Notes under the pieces: generated by a model
Database searches by the model: none
Seen by the model: the letters and a program-made list of their open reading frames with translations, nothing else
Told to the model about the DNA's origin: nothing
Assembly (NCBI GenBank): GCA_045114665.1
Contig: JBGUKW010000042.1
Location: 1 to 30,583 of the forward strand
Direction: 5' to 3'
DNA from: CADAWZ01 sp045114665
GTDB lineage: Bacteria; Vulcanimicrobiota; CADAWZ01
Length of the DNA: 30,583 bases
Program-made: the position numbers and the translations under genes
Shown here: positions 7,899 through 16,261 of the stretch, one piece after another
How the letters are laid out: each line of letters begins with the position of its first letter
Position numbering within the stretch: position 1 is the first letter of the stretch

Positions 7899-7944
7899 AA
7901 AAAAGTTGTGTATTTCAGATTCCATTGAAATACACAACTTTTTT
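7899..7944. terminator. Bidirectional terminator between convergent genes
   Basis: Perfect 19-bp arms AAAAAAGTTGTGTATTTCA (7899-7917) and TGAAATACACAACTTTTTT (7926-7944) with an 8-base loop. T-runs lie on both strands, serving the LolA-like gene (+) and the lipoprotein gene (-). Confidence 0.9.
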
Positions 7945-8408
7945 TATTTTTCAACTGTTACTGTTTTGGCGATATTTCTGAATAAAAGGGCTGAATTATC
8001 ATTACTACCATTACATGTCAGTTTTATTTTGTTGTTTCCATTTTCAATAAAATATATGTGAATGATGTTGTCTTTCTCAATTCCAACCAAACCTGATATT
8101 TTGGGAATATCTTTTTTTATTATAATTTCTGTCAATTCTATATTTTGATTTTTATATTCATCTTTTACTTTTTGTTTTGTATCTTCTATTTTTGTATTTT
8201 CGTCATTTATTTTTTCTATTTCTATTTTGTTTAAATTGTCATTTGATATAAAAATATTTTCATTTTTTGTAAAATCTTGAGGAATTGTTATTATTATTTC
8301 CTCTATTTTTATTTTGTGTTCTTCTTGTTTATTATTGTTGCAACCAATATTTATAATACATAAAAATAACAAGATAATTGTAAGAATATTTTTATTTAAT
8401 TTATTCAA
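7944..8408 (-). CDS. Small Asn/Lys-rich lipoprotein of unknown function
   Basis: 154 residues from a TTG at 8408 that has AAAGGA 10 bp upstream. A TTG at 8444 would add 12 residues but lacks a ribosome site. The N-terminus is a lipoprotein signal: KLNKN, a hydrophobic helix, then I-N-I-G-C with the cysteine around residue 23. The mature part is hydrophilic beta-rich sequence, with an early EEIIITIPQDFTKNEN strand and a late GLVGIEKDNIIHIYFIENGNNKIKLTC segment ending in NSALLFRNIAKTVTV. This order (exposed strand, long middle helix, strand pair, final helix) is like the DcrB/PsbP-like fold of small envelope lipoproteins, but I do not recognise the family with certainty. It is convergent with the LolA-like gene. 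Base composition is even more AT-rich than the neighbours. Confidence 0.65.
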   Translation of the reverse strand: MNKLNKNILTIILLFLCIINIGCNNNKQEEHKIKIEEIIITIPQDFTKNENIFISNDNLNKIEIEKINDENTKIEDTKQKVKDEYKNQNIELTEIIIKKDIPKISGLVGIEKDNIIHIYFIENGNNKIKLTCNGSNDNSALLFRNIAKTVTVEK

Positions 8409-8467
8409 TTTGATTTTATCCTTTCTTTTAGAGGTTTTGAGCAAAATAAAAAGAATATTTTTATAAT

Positions 8468-8684
8468 TTTATTTAGAGCGTGTTGGTAAACTACCAATTA
8501 GCCAATTTTTATTTATAAGTCGTCAATTCCGCTCCTTTCTTTTAGAAAGGAGAAAAAATACTGGAACGGAAATAGAGCGAAGCGGAGCCTAGAGTGAATT
8601 ACTTGTACATAAAAATTAGCGTAGGCAGAAAACTAACAAGTTAAATAGGCAAAGATAGAGTTTACCAACACATCCTAATAAACT
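8468..8684. mobile_element. MITE-like element, family 1 (GTGTTGGTAAACT ends)
   Basis: A non-coding stretch of about 215 bp is bounded by inverted ends that share GTGTTGGTAAACT (8480-8492) and its reverse complement (8659-8671). The match extends imperfectly outward (TTTAGAGC on the left against TATTAGGAT on the right). Inside lies a perfect 8-bp hairpin, CTCCTTTC-tttta-GAAAGGAG, and a TTCCGCTCC/GAAGCGGAGC pair, but no open reading frame of note. The layout fits a non-autonomous miniature element. No transposase is encoded in the window, so the parent family is unknown. Confidence 0.5.
8474..8500 (+). repeat. Copy B of the TTGGTAAACT dispersed repeat
   Basis: Identical over 27 bp to the reverse complement of 6913-6939. 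Copies A and B face each other across the second LolA-like gene and the small lipoprotein gene, a spacing of about 1.5 kb. Confidence 0.85.
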
Positions 8685-8741
8685 CGTTCTGCTAGTTTAT
8701 TTTTTATCTATTTAGTAGGTGAAAAATAAACTAGCACAAGG
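8680..8741. mobile_element. Short inverted-repeat element, family 2 (TGCTAGTTTATTTTT arms)
   Basis: Perfect 15-bp arms TGCTAGTTTATTTTT and AAAAATAAACTAGCA (18 bp with one mismatch) surround a loop of about 17 bases. The stretch is bracketed by TCCTAAT at 8673-8679 and 8742-8748, a possible 7-bp target duplication. The core AACTAGCACAA recurs at 15927-16076. It abuts the right end of the family 1 element and lies just upstream of rfbC. Confidence 0.5.
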
Positions 8742-8776
8742 TCCTAATTTAGACTATTATAATGGATGGTGTTTTT

Positions 8777-9322
8777 ATGTTTATCGAAAAGACAAAATTA
8801 GACGGCGTCTTGATAATCACTCCACAGGTTTTTGGGGATTCAAGAGGCTGGTTTTTTGAAAGTTATTCAAAGATAAAACTTGAAAAATTGGGATTGATTT
8901 GTGATTTTGTTCAAGATAATCATTCAAAATCAGGACATATTCATACACTTAGAGGACTTCATTTTCAAAAAAATCCTAAAGCACAGGCTAAATTGATTAG
9001 ATGTGTCAGAGGCAAAATTTTTGATGTAGCTGTTGATATTAGAAAATCTTCTCCAAATTATTTGAAATGGATTGGAGTTGAGTTAACTGAGGAGAATAAA
9101 AAACAGCTTTTTATACCAAAAGGTTTTGCTCATGGTTTTTTGACTCTTGAAGAAAATTGTGAAGTCATGTATAAAACAGATGAATATTACGCTCCTGAAT
9201 GTGATTGTGGAATACGCTGGAATGATCCTGACATTGGTGTTGATTGGAAAGTTGATTCCCCTGTTTTATCACAAAAAGATATAAATTCAAAATTTATTAA
9301 AGATTTAGATGTAGGATTTTAA
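8777..9322 (+). CDS. rfbC: dTDP-4-dehydrorhamnose 3,5-epimerase
   Basis: 181 residues from ATG 8777, the family's usual length and N-terminus (MxxxxTKLDGVLIITP). An in-frame ATG at 8762 would add five residues and lacks a ribosome site. The cupin enzyme epimerises C3 and C5 of dTDP-4-keto-6-deoxyglucose, the third step of dTDP-L-rhamnose synthesis in the cytoplasm. Diagnostic elements are FQDNHSKSGHIHTLRGLHFQ with catalytic H62, VRGKIFDVAVDIR, IPKGFAHGF with H119, Y132 in the VMYKTDEYY strand, and GIRWNDPDIGVDW. rfbA, rfbB and rfbD are not adjacent, so the rest of the pathway must be elsewhere. A TATAAT at 8758-8763 without a clear -35 lies upstream. Two inverted-repeat elements precede it. 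Confidence 0.93.
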   Translation: MFIEKTKLDGVLIITPQVFGDSRGWFFESYSKIKLEKLGLICDFVQDNHSKSGHIHTLRGLHFQKNPKAQAKLIRCVRGKIFDVAVDIRKSSPNYLKWIGVELTEENKKQLFIPKGFAHGFLTLEENCEVMYKTDEYYAPECDCGIRWNDPDIGVDWKVDSPVLSQKDINSKFIKDLDVGF

Positions 9323-9326
9323 CTCT

Positions 9327-9374
9327 CAAATTGAAATTAGGTGTAAAAAAACTTTTACACCTAATTTCAATTTG
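9327..9374. terminator. Bidirectional terminator, rfbC and TPR gene
   Basis: Perfect 22-bp arms, CAAATTGAAATTAGGTGTAA onward (9327-9348) against 9353-9374, with a 4-base loop AAAC. It separates convergent rfbC (+) and the TPR gene (-). T-rich sequence follows on the plus side. Confidence 0.85.
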
Positions 9375-9383
9375 ATTTTTATA

Positions 9384-9875
9384 CTATCTTTTGGCTGACA
9401 TTGCTCTATTTACTATAGCCATTGCTTGTTTGACTTTTGGGTTATTTGGCTGTATTTTTGCTGCAGCATCGAGATATTTTTTAGCTTTGAACAGTTCTCC
9501 CTTTTTGGCAAATCCATATCCTACAATATAATTTAATTGAAAATTGTCTGGATGCATTGATATTGCCGTTGGAAGTTGATTTACTACCTTGTCAAAATTC
9601 CCTGTTGCTACAAATATATTTCCAAGTATTAGCCATGGTCTCAAATCATTAGGTTTTGCAATCAATGCTTGTTGGCACATATGTTCACTACCTGAGTATT
9701 TTTTTTGAACGAAGAATATCTGTGCTAACTGGAATAGAGACTGAAAATTTCTTGGATCAAGTCTTACTATTTCATTTAATGCTTCTACTGCATCATCTAA
9801 TTTTTTTTCTTTTACAAGATTTACTGCTCTTCTTTTTAAGGCTGCAATAGCTTCAGAATCAGTTGTTATATTCAT
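9384..9875 (-). CDS. Small tetratricopeptide-repeat (TPR) protein
   Basis: 163 residues, almost entirely TPR helices. About four repeats are readable: residues 12-40 (AVNLVKEKKLDDAVEALNEIVRLDP), 43-74 (FQLAQIFFVQKKYSGSEHMCQQALIAKP), 77-108 (ILGNIFVATGNFDKVVNQLPTAISMHP) and 111-142 (YIVGYGFAKKGELFKAKKYLDAAAKIQP), then a capping helix. No signal peptide is seen, so it is cytoplasmic and probably a protein-binding adaptor. It lies 71 bp downstream of the giant TPR kinase on the same strand, so it may belong to the same regulatory module. The start ATG has a GGGGGTT ribosome-site-like run 8 bp upstream. Confidence 0.8.
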   Translation of the reverse strand: MNITTDSEAIAALKRRAVNLVKEKKLDDAVEALNEIVRLDPRNFQSLFQLAQIFFVQKKYSGSEHMCQQALIAKPNDLRPWLILGNIFVATGNFDKVVNQLPTAISMHPDNFQLNYIVGYGFAKKGELFKAKKYLDAAAKIQPNNPKVKQAMAIVNRAMSAKR

Positions 9876-9946
9876 TTGTAACCCCCAAATTAAGCCATAA
9901 ATATATTTTAGGTATTATATTTGATAAAGTTTGTCAATTCCCTTTA

Positions 9947-12900
9947 TTATATATTATTTGAAATTTTTAATGAAGATAGATAATTTCCTATATTTATAAA
10001 TAAATATGGAAAATTTTTTATTTTAAAATTAAAATGTGTTGCTAAGTCAATATATACGAAAGGAGCTATATTTTTTGTGTATGGCAACTCTTTATATTGT
10101 GATTTTCCAACTTCAGGCAAATTTTCTGAACCGAATAATTCTATATATTTTTTCTTATATATTTCTATTTCTTTGGTTTTATTTTTTTCCATTGACATCA
10201 AAAGTAGGTTGTATATTGTTTCTTGGTATATCTCATTTTGATTTGATGCCTTTATAAATGCGTTATATGCTTCTTCTGGTCTTGATAGTTTATATAAAAT
10301 AAATCCTAAATTGTTTAGAATTTGTGGTTGATTTTCATTTTTTTCTAAAGACCTTTTTATAGCTGTCAATGCATCTGAATATTTTTCAAGAGAAACTAAA
10401 GATTCAGCTTTTCCATTATAAGATTGATAGTCATTCTGATTTTGTTGAATACTTAAATCATAACATCTTACTGCATCTCTGTATTTTCCTAAATATTGTT
10501 GACATCTTCCACTTTCACGCCATAAGATTGGATTTTCTGGCATTACACTAAGAGCTTTATCAAATAAAATTTTTGCTTCTTCATATTTTTTCATTTCGAT
10601 AAAACATATACCCTTATTTGTACATGCTGAAACACAATTATTTTGAAGTTCTATTGCTTTGTTATAGCTGAACATTTCGTCATTTAGTTTATTGGTTATT
10701 CTCATCATTAAACCCCTTAAATTCCATATTTCAGGATTAGATGGGTTTATAGCAAAGGCTTTGTCTATCTCATTTATACATTCGTCTATTTTATTTTGTT
10801 GTTTAAATATGATAGCTCTTATAATATAGATATATTCATTCCTTAAATTTGTGCATTTTAATTTTTCAGAACATATAATAGCTTCATCATATTTTTCAAT
10901 ATATAAAAGTGATATTGATTTATATAGCAAAGCATAACTATTATCAGGTTCTATTTCAAGAACTCTATCAAAATATTGTATAGCTTCTTCGTAGTTTCCA
11001 ATTTTGTTCATTATCAGACCAGAATTTAGATTTGGAATTACTGCTATTGGTATGATTTCAAGAGCTTTTGAATAAGCCCATATAGCTTCTTTGTAAGATT
11101 TTTTTTCTTTGCTTAAAACATAAGCTCTTGCTTCCCACAATGAATAACTATTTGGATTTTCTGATACATAGTTGGATATGATTGCATTTATATCTGTATC
11201 TTGGTCTTTTATTTGCAGTAAAGTTATTATTTTATAATATATTGTTATTGTAAAATATTCAAATCTTGTAGTTATTTTGTTGAAATATTCAATAGCTTGT
11301 TCTGCTTTTTTCATTTTTGCTAATATTAAGCCTTTGAGCAAATATGACATGTTTAATGAAAGATCATCAGGACCTTCTGATTCTGGTTTAAATGATTCTA
11401 TTTTTGTAAGAGCTGCATCATAATTTTTTTCGGCCATGTCGATATAAATTGATAGTAGTTCAGCATCTTTTGAGGAGTTATTAAATTCAATAAATGAATT
11501 TAGTGCTTTTTTTGCAAAGTCTGTTCTTCCTGTTACTAAATTTAAAAGGCTTACTGTCAATATTTCTTCATTTTTTTCAAGTGATATTCTGTCAAAAAAA
11601 GGTAATAGAGTAGAAGCAAACATTCCTGCTTTTCTATCACACCCTATTTCTTTTAAAATTGAAATGATTTTTAAAACAGCTTGTGTTGAGCGTGGACATA
11701 TTGATACTATTGTCATGAATGTGTTTAATGCTTCATATTTATAGTCTATTTTGTCTTCGATAAATGCTTTTAATAACCAATATTTTACATCTATTCCAGT
11801 TCTCGCTATTGCTTGTGGAATTAATGTTAAAGCTCCTTTATAATCTTTCATTTTTATTTTGCAAAGTATTATTGAAAACCAAATATCAACATCAGCCCAT
11901 ACTCTTTTTATTATTTTTTGAAATTCTTGAAGCGATTTTGTATAATCCTGTTTTTCCATTAATTCTAATGCTTTTGAGTATGCTTCAGCCGTATGTTTAT
12001 TTGATTGTACAGTTTCTATTTTGCCCTTGCTTTTTTTTAATTTTTTTAATAGGTCTGCATAAATAACAGATTCTGTTTCGAAATCAGAAATATTGTATTC
12101 ATCAAGTAATTGTATGCAACTTTTTTTATTTTCTTCAGTAAGTGTTTTGTCGCCTGAAATTTTACTCAGTATGTATAATCTTCTTTTTATTATGAAGTTA
12201 TTTATATTTAGATTTTGTTTGTATTTTTGGATTGTCAATTCAAAATCTTCAAATACATTTTTGTTTGTATTTCTTATTTCTGGGTTTGAAAACCATATTG
12301 CTGTCTGTTCTGTAAATATTTTGAGCAGAATTCCTCTTTCATTTATTATATCTCTAAATTTTGTGATTATTGGATCGTTTTGTAAGTTTTCAGGAAGTTT
12401 TATAAAGAAATTTAGTGCTTCATTGTATGAATGTATTGTTATTGCCATGTAAAACATATATTCAATAGATTGTATTGAATTTGGAGCAAGTTTTACTGAT
12501 TTTTTGATAGCTCTGAATCCTTCTTCTGTATTTCCACTTTCATAATAACATATTGCTTTTAGTAGATATACATAACTATTTTGATCATCTAATGCCATTA
12601 TTTCATCAAAATATGTGAATGCTGTCCTATATAATTTCATCTTAGACATGGACATGGCAAGACTTATCATAGATTTAAGTGATTTAGGATTTAATTCAAG
12701 GCATTTTTTAAATGATTTTATTGCCTCCATGTGGAGGTTCATTTTTTGTTTTACATTACCCTGATTAAACCAAGCAATTTGATATCTTGGATTTGATTCA
12801 ATAGCTTTTGTATAACAAGTTAGAGCGTCAAAATATTTGTTTTCTTTCATCATTATGTTGCCCTTGTTATTCCAAGCTACTGCATTTTTTGAATTTATTT

Positions 12901-15754
12901 TTAATGCTGTGTCATAGTGCTTTAAAGCAGTGTTTGAATCTCCAACTAGGTCATATAGAGAACCCAATTTTAGCCATATATCTGCATTGTTTGGATTTAA
13001 TTTTGAAGCTGTGTATAAATAACTATGTGCTTCTTTATATTTTTTGTTTGACATGTATAATAATCCCAAATAGTAGTATGCTTTTGAATTATTTGGGTCT
13101 GTTTTTAATACAGTTGTTAAATCTTTATATGACTCATTATATTTTCCTATAACTCTGTAGCATTCTGCACGTTCTGTAATAAGCTCTAAATTTTGTGGAT
13201 ATAAACTCAATGCTTTTGTAAATATTTCTGATGCTTCTGAATATTTTTCCAAAACCATTAGGGATTCGCCTCTATATTTCATTTTTTCGAGAGTTTCTCC
13301 AGATGATTTTGAAGAACCTAAATTATATGGTTCAAATCCGAGTGCTGTACATAGTTTTGTGAATGTCATTAGTATTTCACTGAAATCATTGAATCTATCT
13401 TCTGGATTTTTTTCGAGACATTTTAGGGCTATTTCACCTAATATATCAGGGAGATCTTCTCTTTCATTACATGGATTTTCAGGAATTTCGCTTATATGAC
13501 CAACAATACATGCCTCAAAGTCTGTGTCTCCAAAAGGTGTTTTATTTGTTATCATTTCATATAACATACAGCCAAATGAATATATATCTGTTAATGTATT
13601 TGCTTCATTGTCTCCTGTAAACAGCTCAGGAGCCATGTACGGAATTGTCCCTCCTATTCTTGAACCTTTTCCATCTCCATTTGTATCTCCGATAGTGTTT
13701 TTATTGTTTTGTATTCCTAAGTCTATGTCTATTACATTTGAAGACATTCCTGCTATTGATTCTTTATTATTTAAATTACTTGATTGTATATTTGTTTTTT
13801 GAAATTTTGTTATTGAATGCTTTTCGTTTTCATCTTTTGCTTCAGAATATATTTTACAAAGACCAAAGTCAGTTATTTTTAAAATACCATCTTCTGTTAT
13901 CATACAGTTGGAGGGTTTTATGTCTTGGTGTACAACTCCCAATGTTTTATAAGCATAAGACATGCCTTGGCAGAATTGTAATGAGAAATCAAGTATCTCT
14001 TCAAGATTGAGTTTTTCATGTTTTAAAATAGCTTCAAGGTCTGTTCCTTTTATATACTCAAGAAATATATATGGTTTTCCATCGAATGGTTCTACTTTTA
14101 TGGCTTGTACAATATTTTGGTTCTCTCCAAGTCTTACCCATATTTCAGCCTCATGGTAAAACATTTTTACAACTGAGTCATTCCACATGAATTTATCTTG
14201 GAAACTTTTCATAGCATATATGTGGTTTGTTTCTACATCATTTACAATATATACTATTCCCATACCGCCTTCAAATATGTTTTCAATTTTGTACTGATCG
14301 TTAAATATATCACCTATTTTTTTGTTTCTTTTGGCTGATAAGTCTTTATAAGATTCTTTTGTTGTTTCGATTCTTTTTATAAGTTCATAAGCATCATCAA
14401 TAAGTTCATTATATGGGTCTAAGTCTATTGTTTTAAACAACATGTCTTGAGCAGATATCTCATCTCCACCATGGTCTAATAGGAGCCTTGATAGATAAAT
14501 ATAAGCATCTGGACAGTTAGGCATAAATTCTATAGCTTGTTGATATATACTGCTTGCTTCTGAAAATTCTTCTAACTTTTCATATATCATTCCAAGTTCT
14601 GTATATGTTGTATATGTTGGATATATTGAATTTGCCTTATTCATTATATCAATAGTCAATAAAAGGTTACTCATTCCTAAGTAGCACATGGCAAGCCAGT
14701 GATATGACCAACGGAAATTTGGTATGGCTTCTATTGTTTGAGTGAAATAATCAATAGCTTTAAAATAGTTACCTTCTGTAAATAGCTGATAACCATATTC
14801 AAATGAATCATACCAATTAAAATCAAGTGTTCCTAAATGATTACCTATTTTTTCTGTTATTTCTTTGTTTATCTCTTTTATTGGGGTTATTCCACAATAA
14901 TTTTGAAGCATTTCACAAGCTTTATCGTTATTTCCCAACTCAAAATATAAATCTGCTATATATAAATATATGTTTAAAGATACAACTTCATCTATTTTAT
15001 TTTCAGAAATCCTTTTGGTTATATCAAGAAGTGAATCTAAGGCATTTTCATTGCGATTCATAACTCTACATATATCAGCTTTAAATATATATAAATCTAT
15101 ATATCCAGGATCTACTGAAATTGCATCTTCGACTTCTTTATAGGCTTTTGAAAGAATAAAATTATCATCTTTATTTTGTGAATAAGATAAATATAAATCC
15201 CTTGCTTTGTTAAGTTTTATTGTTACATTTTCTCTTTTTTTCCTTAATGTTTCAAGTTGTCTTTCAAAGATTATAGTTAATTTTTCTTCATTAATTGTTG
15301 TTATTTTTTTCTTTTCTTCAAATTTTTCTGTACTTCTTATTTTAAAAGAGTAATTTATAAATAAATGTTGATTGTCGAATTCAGGTAGATATTCTACATT
15401 TTTATTTTGTACCATATTGTCTGTTGGCCAATCTATAAATGCCTTTTTAGCTTGTGATACAAATGTATTTACGACTTTCAAGAATTTTAGTTCATTTTTA
15501 ACTATTGATTGGTTATCTAAAAAACTTTTAAAATTAAAAGATGAAGAATCTATCAAAAAAGATTCTTTGTACTCTTTTATAAAGAAAATAAGATTATAAG
15601 GAGGATTTCTTCTTTTTATTTTTCCACATATTACATGAGTGACATCTTCCCATTTTACATTGATGGTTTTATAGTCATCTGTTATAGAAAGGAAAAAATC
15701 ATTTGAAGTAATATTTAAAACTCTTATTGGAGCGAGTACATTTTGAAAATTCAT
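9947..15754 (-). CDS. Giant TPR / Ser-Thr protein kinase (Hanks type), 1935 residues
   Basis: No signal peptide or membrane helix is visible. Residues 1-130 are a beta-rich domain (NVKWEDVTHVICGKI) that may be PH-like, followed by a short coiled segment and TPRs (about 200-470). The kinase domain spans about 489-800. It has glycine loop G496-G-M-G-I-V-Y, ATP-anchoring K516 (YAMK), catalytic loop H609-Q-D611-IKPSN (Arg of HRD replaced by Gln), D629-F-G, A708-P-E and D723 in TDIYSFG. The activation segment DFG to APE is about 82 residues, far longer than the usual 20-35, and is rich in Ser, Asn and Lys. From about 815 to 1900 run more than 20 TPR units of the 'A-xx-Y-xx-AL-x-hydrophobic-P' type. 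It probably senses or assembles protein partners and phosphorylates them. The upstream AAGGA lies 13 bp before ATG, rather far. Confidence 0.9.
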   Translation of the reverse strand: MNFQNVLAPIRVLNITSNDFFLSITDDYKTINVKWEDVTHVICGKIKRRNPPYNLIFFIKEYKESFLIDSSSFNFKSFLDNQSIVKNELKFLKVVNTFVSQAKKAFIDWPTDNMVQNKNVEYLPEFDNQHLFINYSFKIRSTEKFEEKKKITTINEEKLTIIFERQLETLRKKRENVTIKLNKARDLYLSYSQNKDDNFILSKAYKEVEDAISVDPGYIDLYIFKADICRVMNRNENALDSLLDITKRISENKIDEVVSLNIYLYIADLYFELGNNDKACEMLQNYCGITPIKEINKEITEKIGNHLGTLDFNWYDSFEYGYQLFTEGNYFKAIDYFTQTIEAIPNFRWSYHWLAMCYLGMSNLLLTIDIMNKANSIYPTYTTYTELGMIYEKLEEFSEASSIYQQAIEFMPNCPDAYIYLSRLLLDHGGDEISAQDMLFKTIDLDPYNELIDDAYELIKRIETTKESYKDLSAKRNKKIGDIFNDQYKIENIFEGGMGIVYIVNDVETNHIYAMKSFQDKFMWNDSVVKMFYHEAEIWVRLGENQNIVQAIKVEPFDGKPYIFLEYIKGTDLEAILKHEKLNLEEILDFSLQFCQGMSYAYKTLGVVHQDIKPSNCMITEDGILKITDFGLCKIYSEAKDENEKHSITKFQKTNIQSSNLNNKESIAGMSSNVIDIDLGIQNNKNTIGDTNGDGKGSRIGGTIPYMAPELFTGDNEANTLTDIYSFGCMLYEMITNKTPFGDTDFEACIVGHISEIPENPCNEREDLPDILGEIALKCLEKNPEDRFNDFSEILMTFTKLCTALGFEPYNLGSSKSSGETLEKMKYRGESLMVLEKYSEASEIFTKALSLYPQNLELITERAECYRVIGKYNESYKDLTTVLKTDPNNSKAYYYLGLLYMSNKKYKEAHSYLYTASKLNPNNADIWLKLGSLYDLVGDSNTALKHYDTALKINSKNAVAWNNKGNIMMKENKYFDALTCYTKAIESNPRYQIAWFNQGNVKQKMNLHMEAIKSFKKCLELNPKSLKSMISLAMSMSKMKLYRTAFTYFDEIMALDDQNSYVYLLKAICYYESGNTEEGFRAIKKSVKLAPNSIQSIEYMFYMAITIHSYNEALNFFIKLPENLQNDPIITKFRDIINERGILLKIFTEQTAIWFSNPEIRNTNKNVFEDFELTIQKYKQNLNINNFIIKRRLYILSKISGDKTLTEENKKSCIQLLDEYNISDFETESVIYADLLKKLKKSKGKIETVQSNKHTAEAYSKALELMEKQDYTKSLQEFQKIIKRVWADVDIWFSIILCKIKMKDYKGALTLIPQAIARTGIDVKYWLLKAFIEDKIDYKYEALNTFMTIVSICPRSTQAVLKIISILKEIGCDRKAGMFASTLLPFFDRISLEKNEEILTVSLLNLVTGRTDFAKKALNSFIEFNNSSKDAELLSIYIDMAEKNYDAALTKIESFKPESEGPDDLSLNMSYLLKGLILAKMKKAEQAIEYFNKITTRFEYFTITIYYKIITLLQIKDQDTDINAIISNYVSENPNSYSLWEARAYVLSKEKKSYKEAIWAYSKALEIIPIAVIPNLNSGLIMNKIGNYEEAIQYFDRVLEIEPDNSYALLYKSISLLYIEKYDEAIICSEKLKCTNLRNEYIYIIRAIIFKQQNKIDECINEIDKAFAINPSNPEIWNLRGLMMRITNKLNDEMFSYNKAIELQNNCVSACTNKGICFIEMKKYEEAKILFDKALSVMPENPILWRESGRCQQYLGKYRDAVRCYDLSIQQNQNDYQSYNGKAESLVSLEKYSDALTAIKRSLEKNENQPQILNNLGFILYKLSRPEEAYNAFIKASNQNEIYQETIYNLLLMSMEKNKTKEIEIYKKKYIELFGSENLPEVGKSQYKELPYTKNIAPFVYIDLATHFNFKIKNFPYLFINIGNYLSSLKISNNI

Positions 15755-15919
15755 TTTTTAAATAAAATCCTTCATAATTTTTGTTTATGATATTAAATAT
15801 TATTTTATAGTTATTTATTTTTCCTGTTTTTTTCTTATAAAAAGATTTTTCAAAGAATTTTTTCTATAAAAATATATTTTTTTATGTTATATTTTGTTGT
15901 AAAATTAAATATTATTAAT

Positions 15920-16085
15920 ATAATTAGTTGTGCTAGTTAATTAATATTTTAAAATCTGTCCAAGAAAGCCACTATTTTCTGAGCCTCTCAATGACAAAAT
16001 GGCAGTATAAAGGCATATATTTGATAGTTTTCGACAATTTTTTATTACTTATTTTTTTTGAATCAACTAGCACAACGAGTTAATT
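15920..16085. mobile_element. MITE-like element, family 2 (GTTGTGCTAGTT ends)
   Basis: Perfect 12-bp inverted ends GTTGTGCTAGTT (15927-15938) and AACTAGCACAAC (16065-16076), with similarity running a few bases further each side, bound about 150 bp of non-coding DNA. The same core borders the short element at 8680-8741. No clear target duplication is visible. Confidence 0.45.
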
Positions 16086-16092
16086 TAAGAAA

Positions 16093-16146
16093 ATGGACGG
16101 GAATTCTCGGCTACTTTTATCTGAGATGAAAGTCCGTTATTTTTTG
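16093..16146 (+). terminator. Terminator-like hairpin in the ppdK upstream region
   Basis: ATGGAC (16093-16098) pairs with GTCCGT (16132-16137) using one G-U. After a purine-rich internal loop (GGGA against GAAA), TCTCGG pairs with CTGAGA. A T-run TTATTTTTT follows. It could end an RNA transcribed from the preceding inverted-repeat region or insulate ppdK. Confidence 0.5.
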
Positions 16147-16221
16147 TAAAAAAGTAAAAATATATTGAAGGAAAAAGAGAAACTAATAAATAAAAAGATT
16201 ATATAAAAAGAATGTCTCATA

Positions 16222-16249
16222 ATGTTATATGAAATTTTTCATATGACAT
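16222..16249 (+). other. 12-bp hairpin ahead of the ppdK leader
   Basis: ATGTTATATGAA (16222-16233) and TTCATATGACAT (16238-16249) pair completely with one G-U and a four-base loop. It lies 13 bp before the first helix of the RNA candidate. It may be an operator for a dimeric regulator or part of the leader; the sequence does not decide. Confidence 0.4.
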
Positions 16250-16261
16250 ATATGTTGATAG

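Noticed and set aside
9876..9946. TTGACA on the minus strand before the small TPR gene
   Set aside because: The TATAAT downstream is only 12 bp away, too short for a sigma-70 promoter. Another weak pair exists but is no better than chance in AT-rich DNA.
10036..15599. Many plus-strand open frames of 60-120 codons opposite the giant kinase
   Set aside because: Their translations are Leu/Phe/Tyr/Ile-rich shadows of Lys/Asn/Glu codons on the other strand, and they lack ribosome sites.
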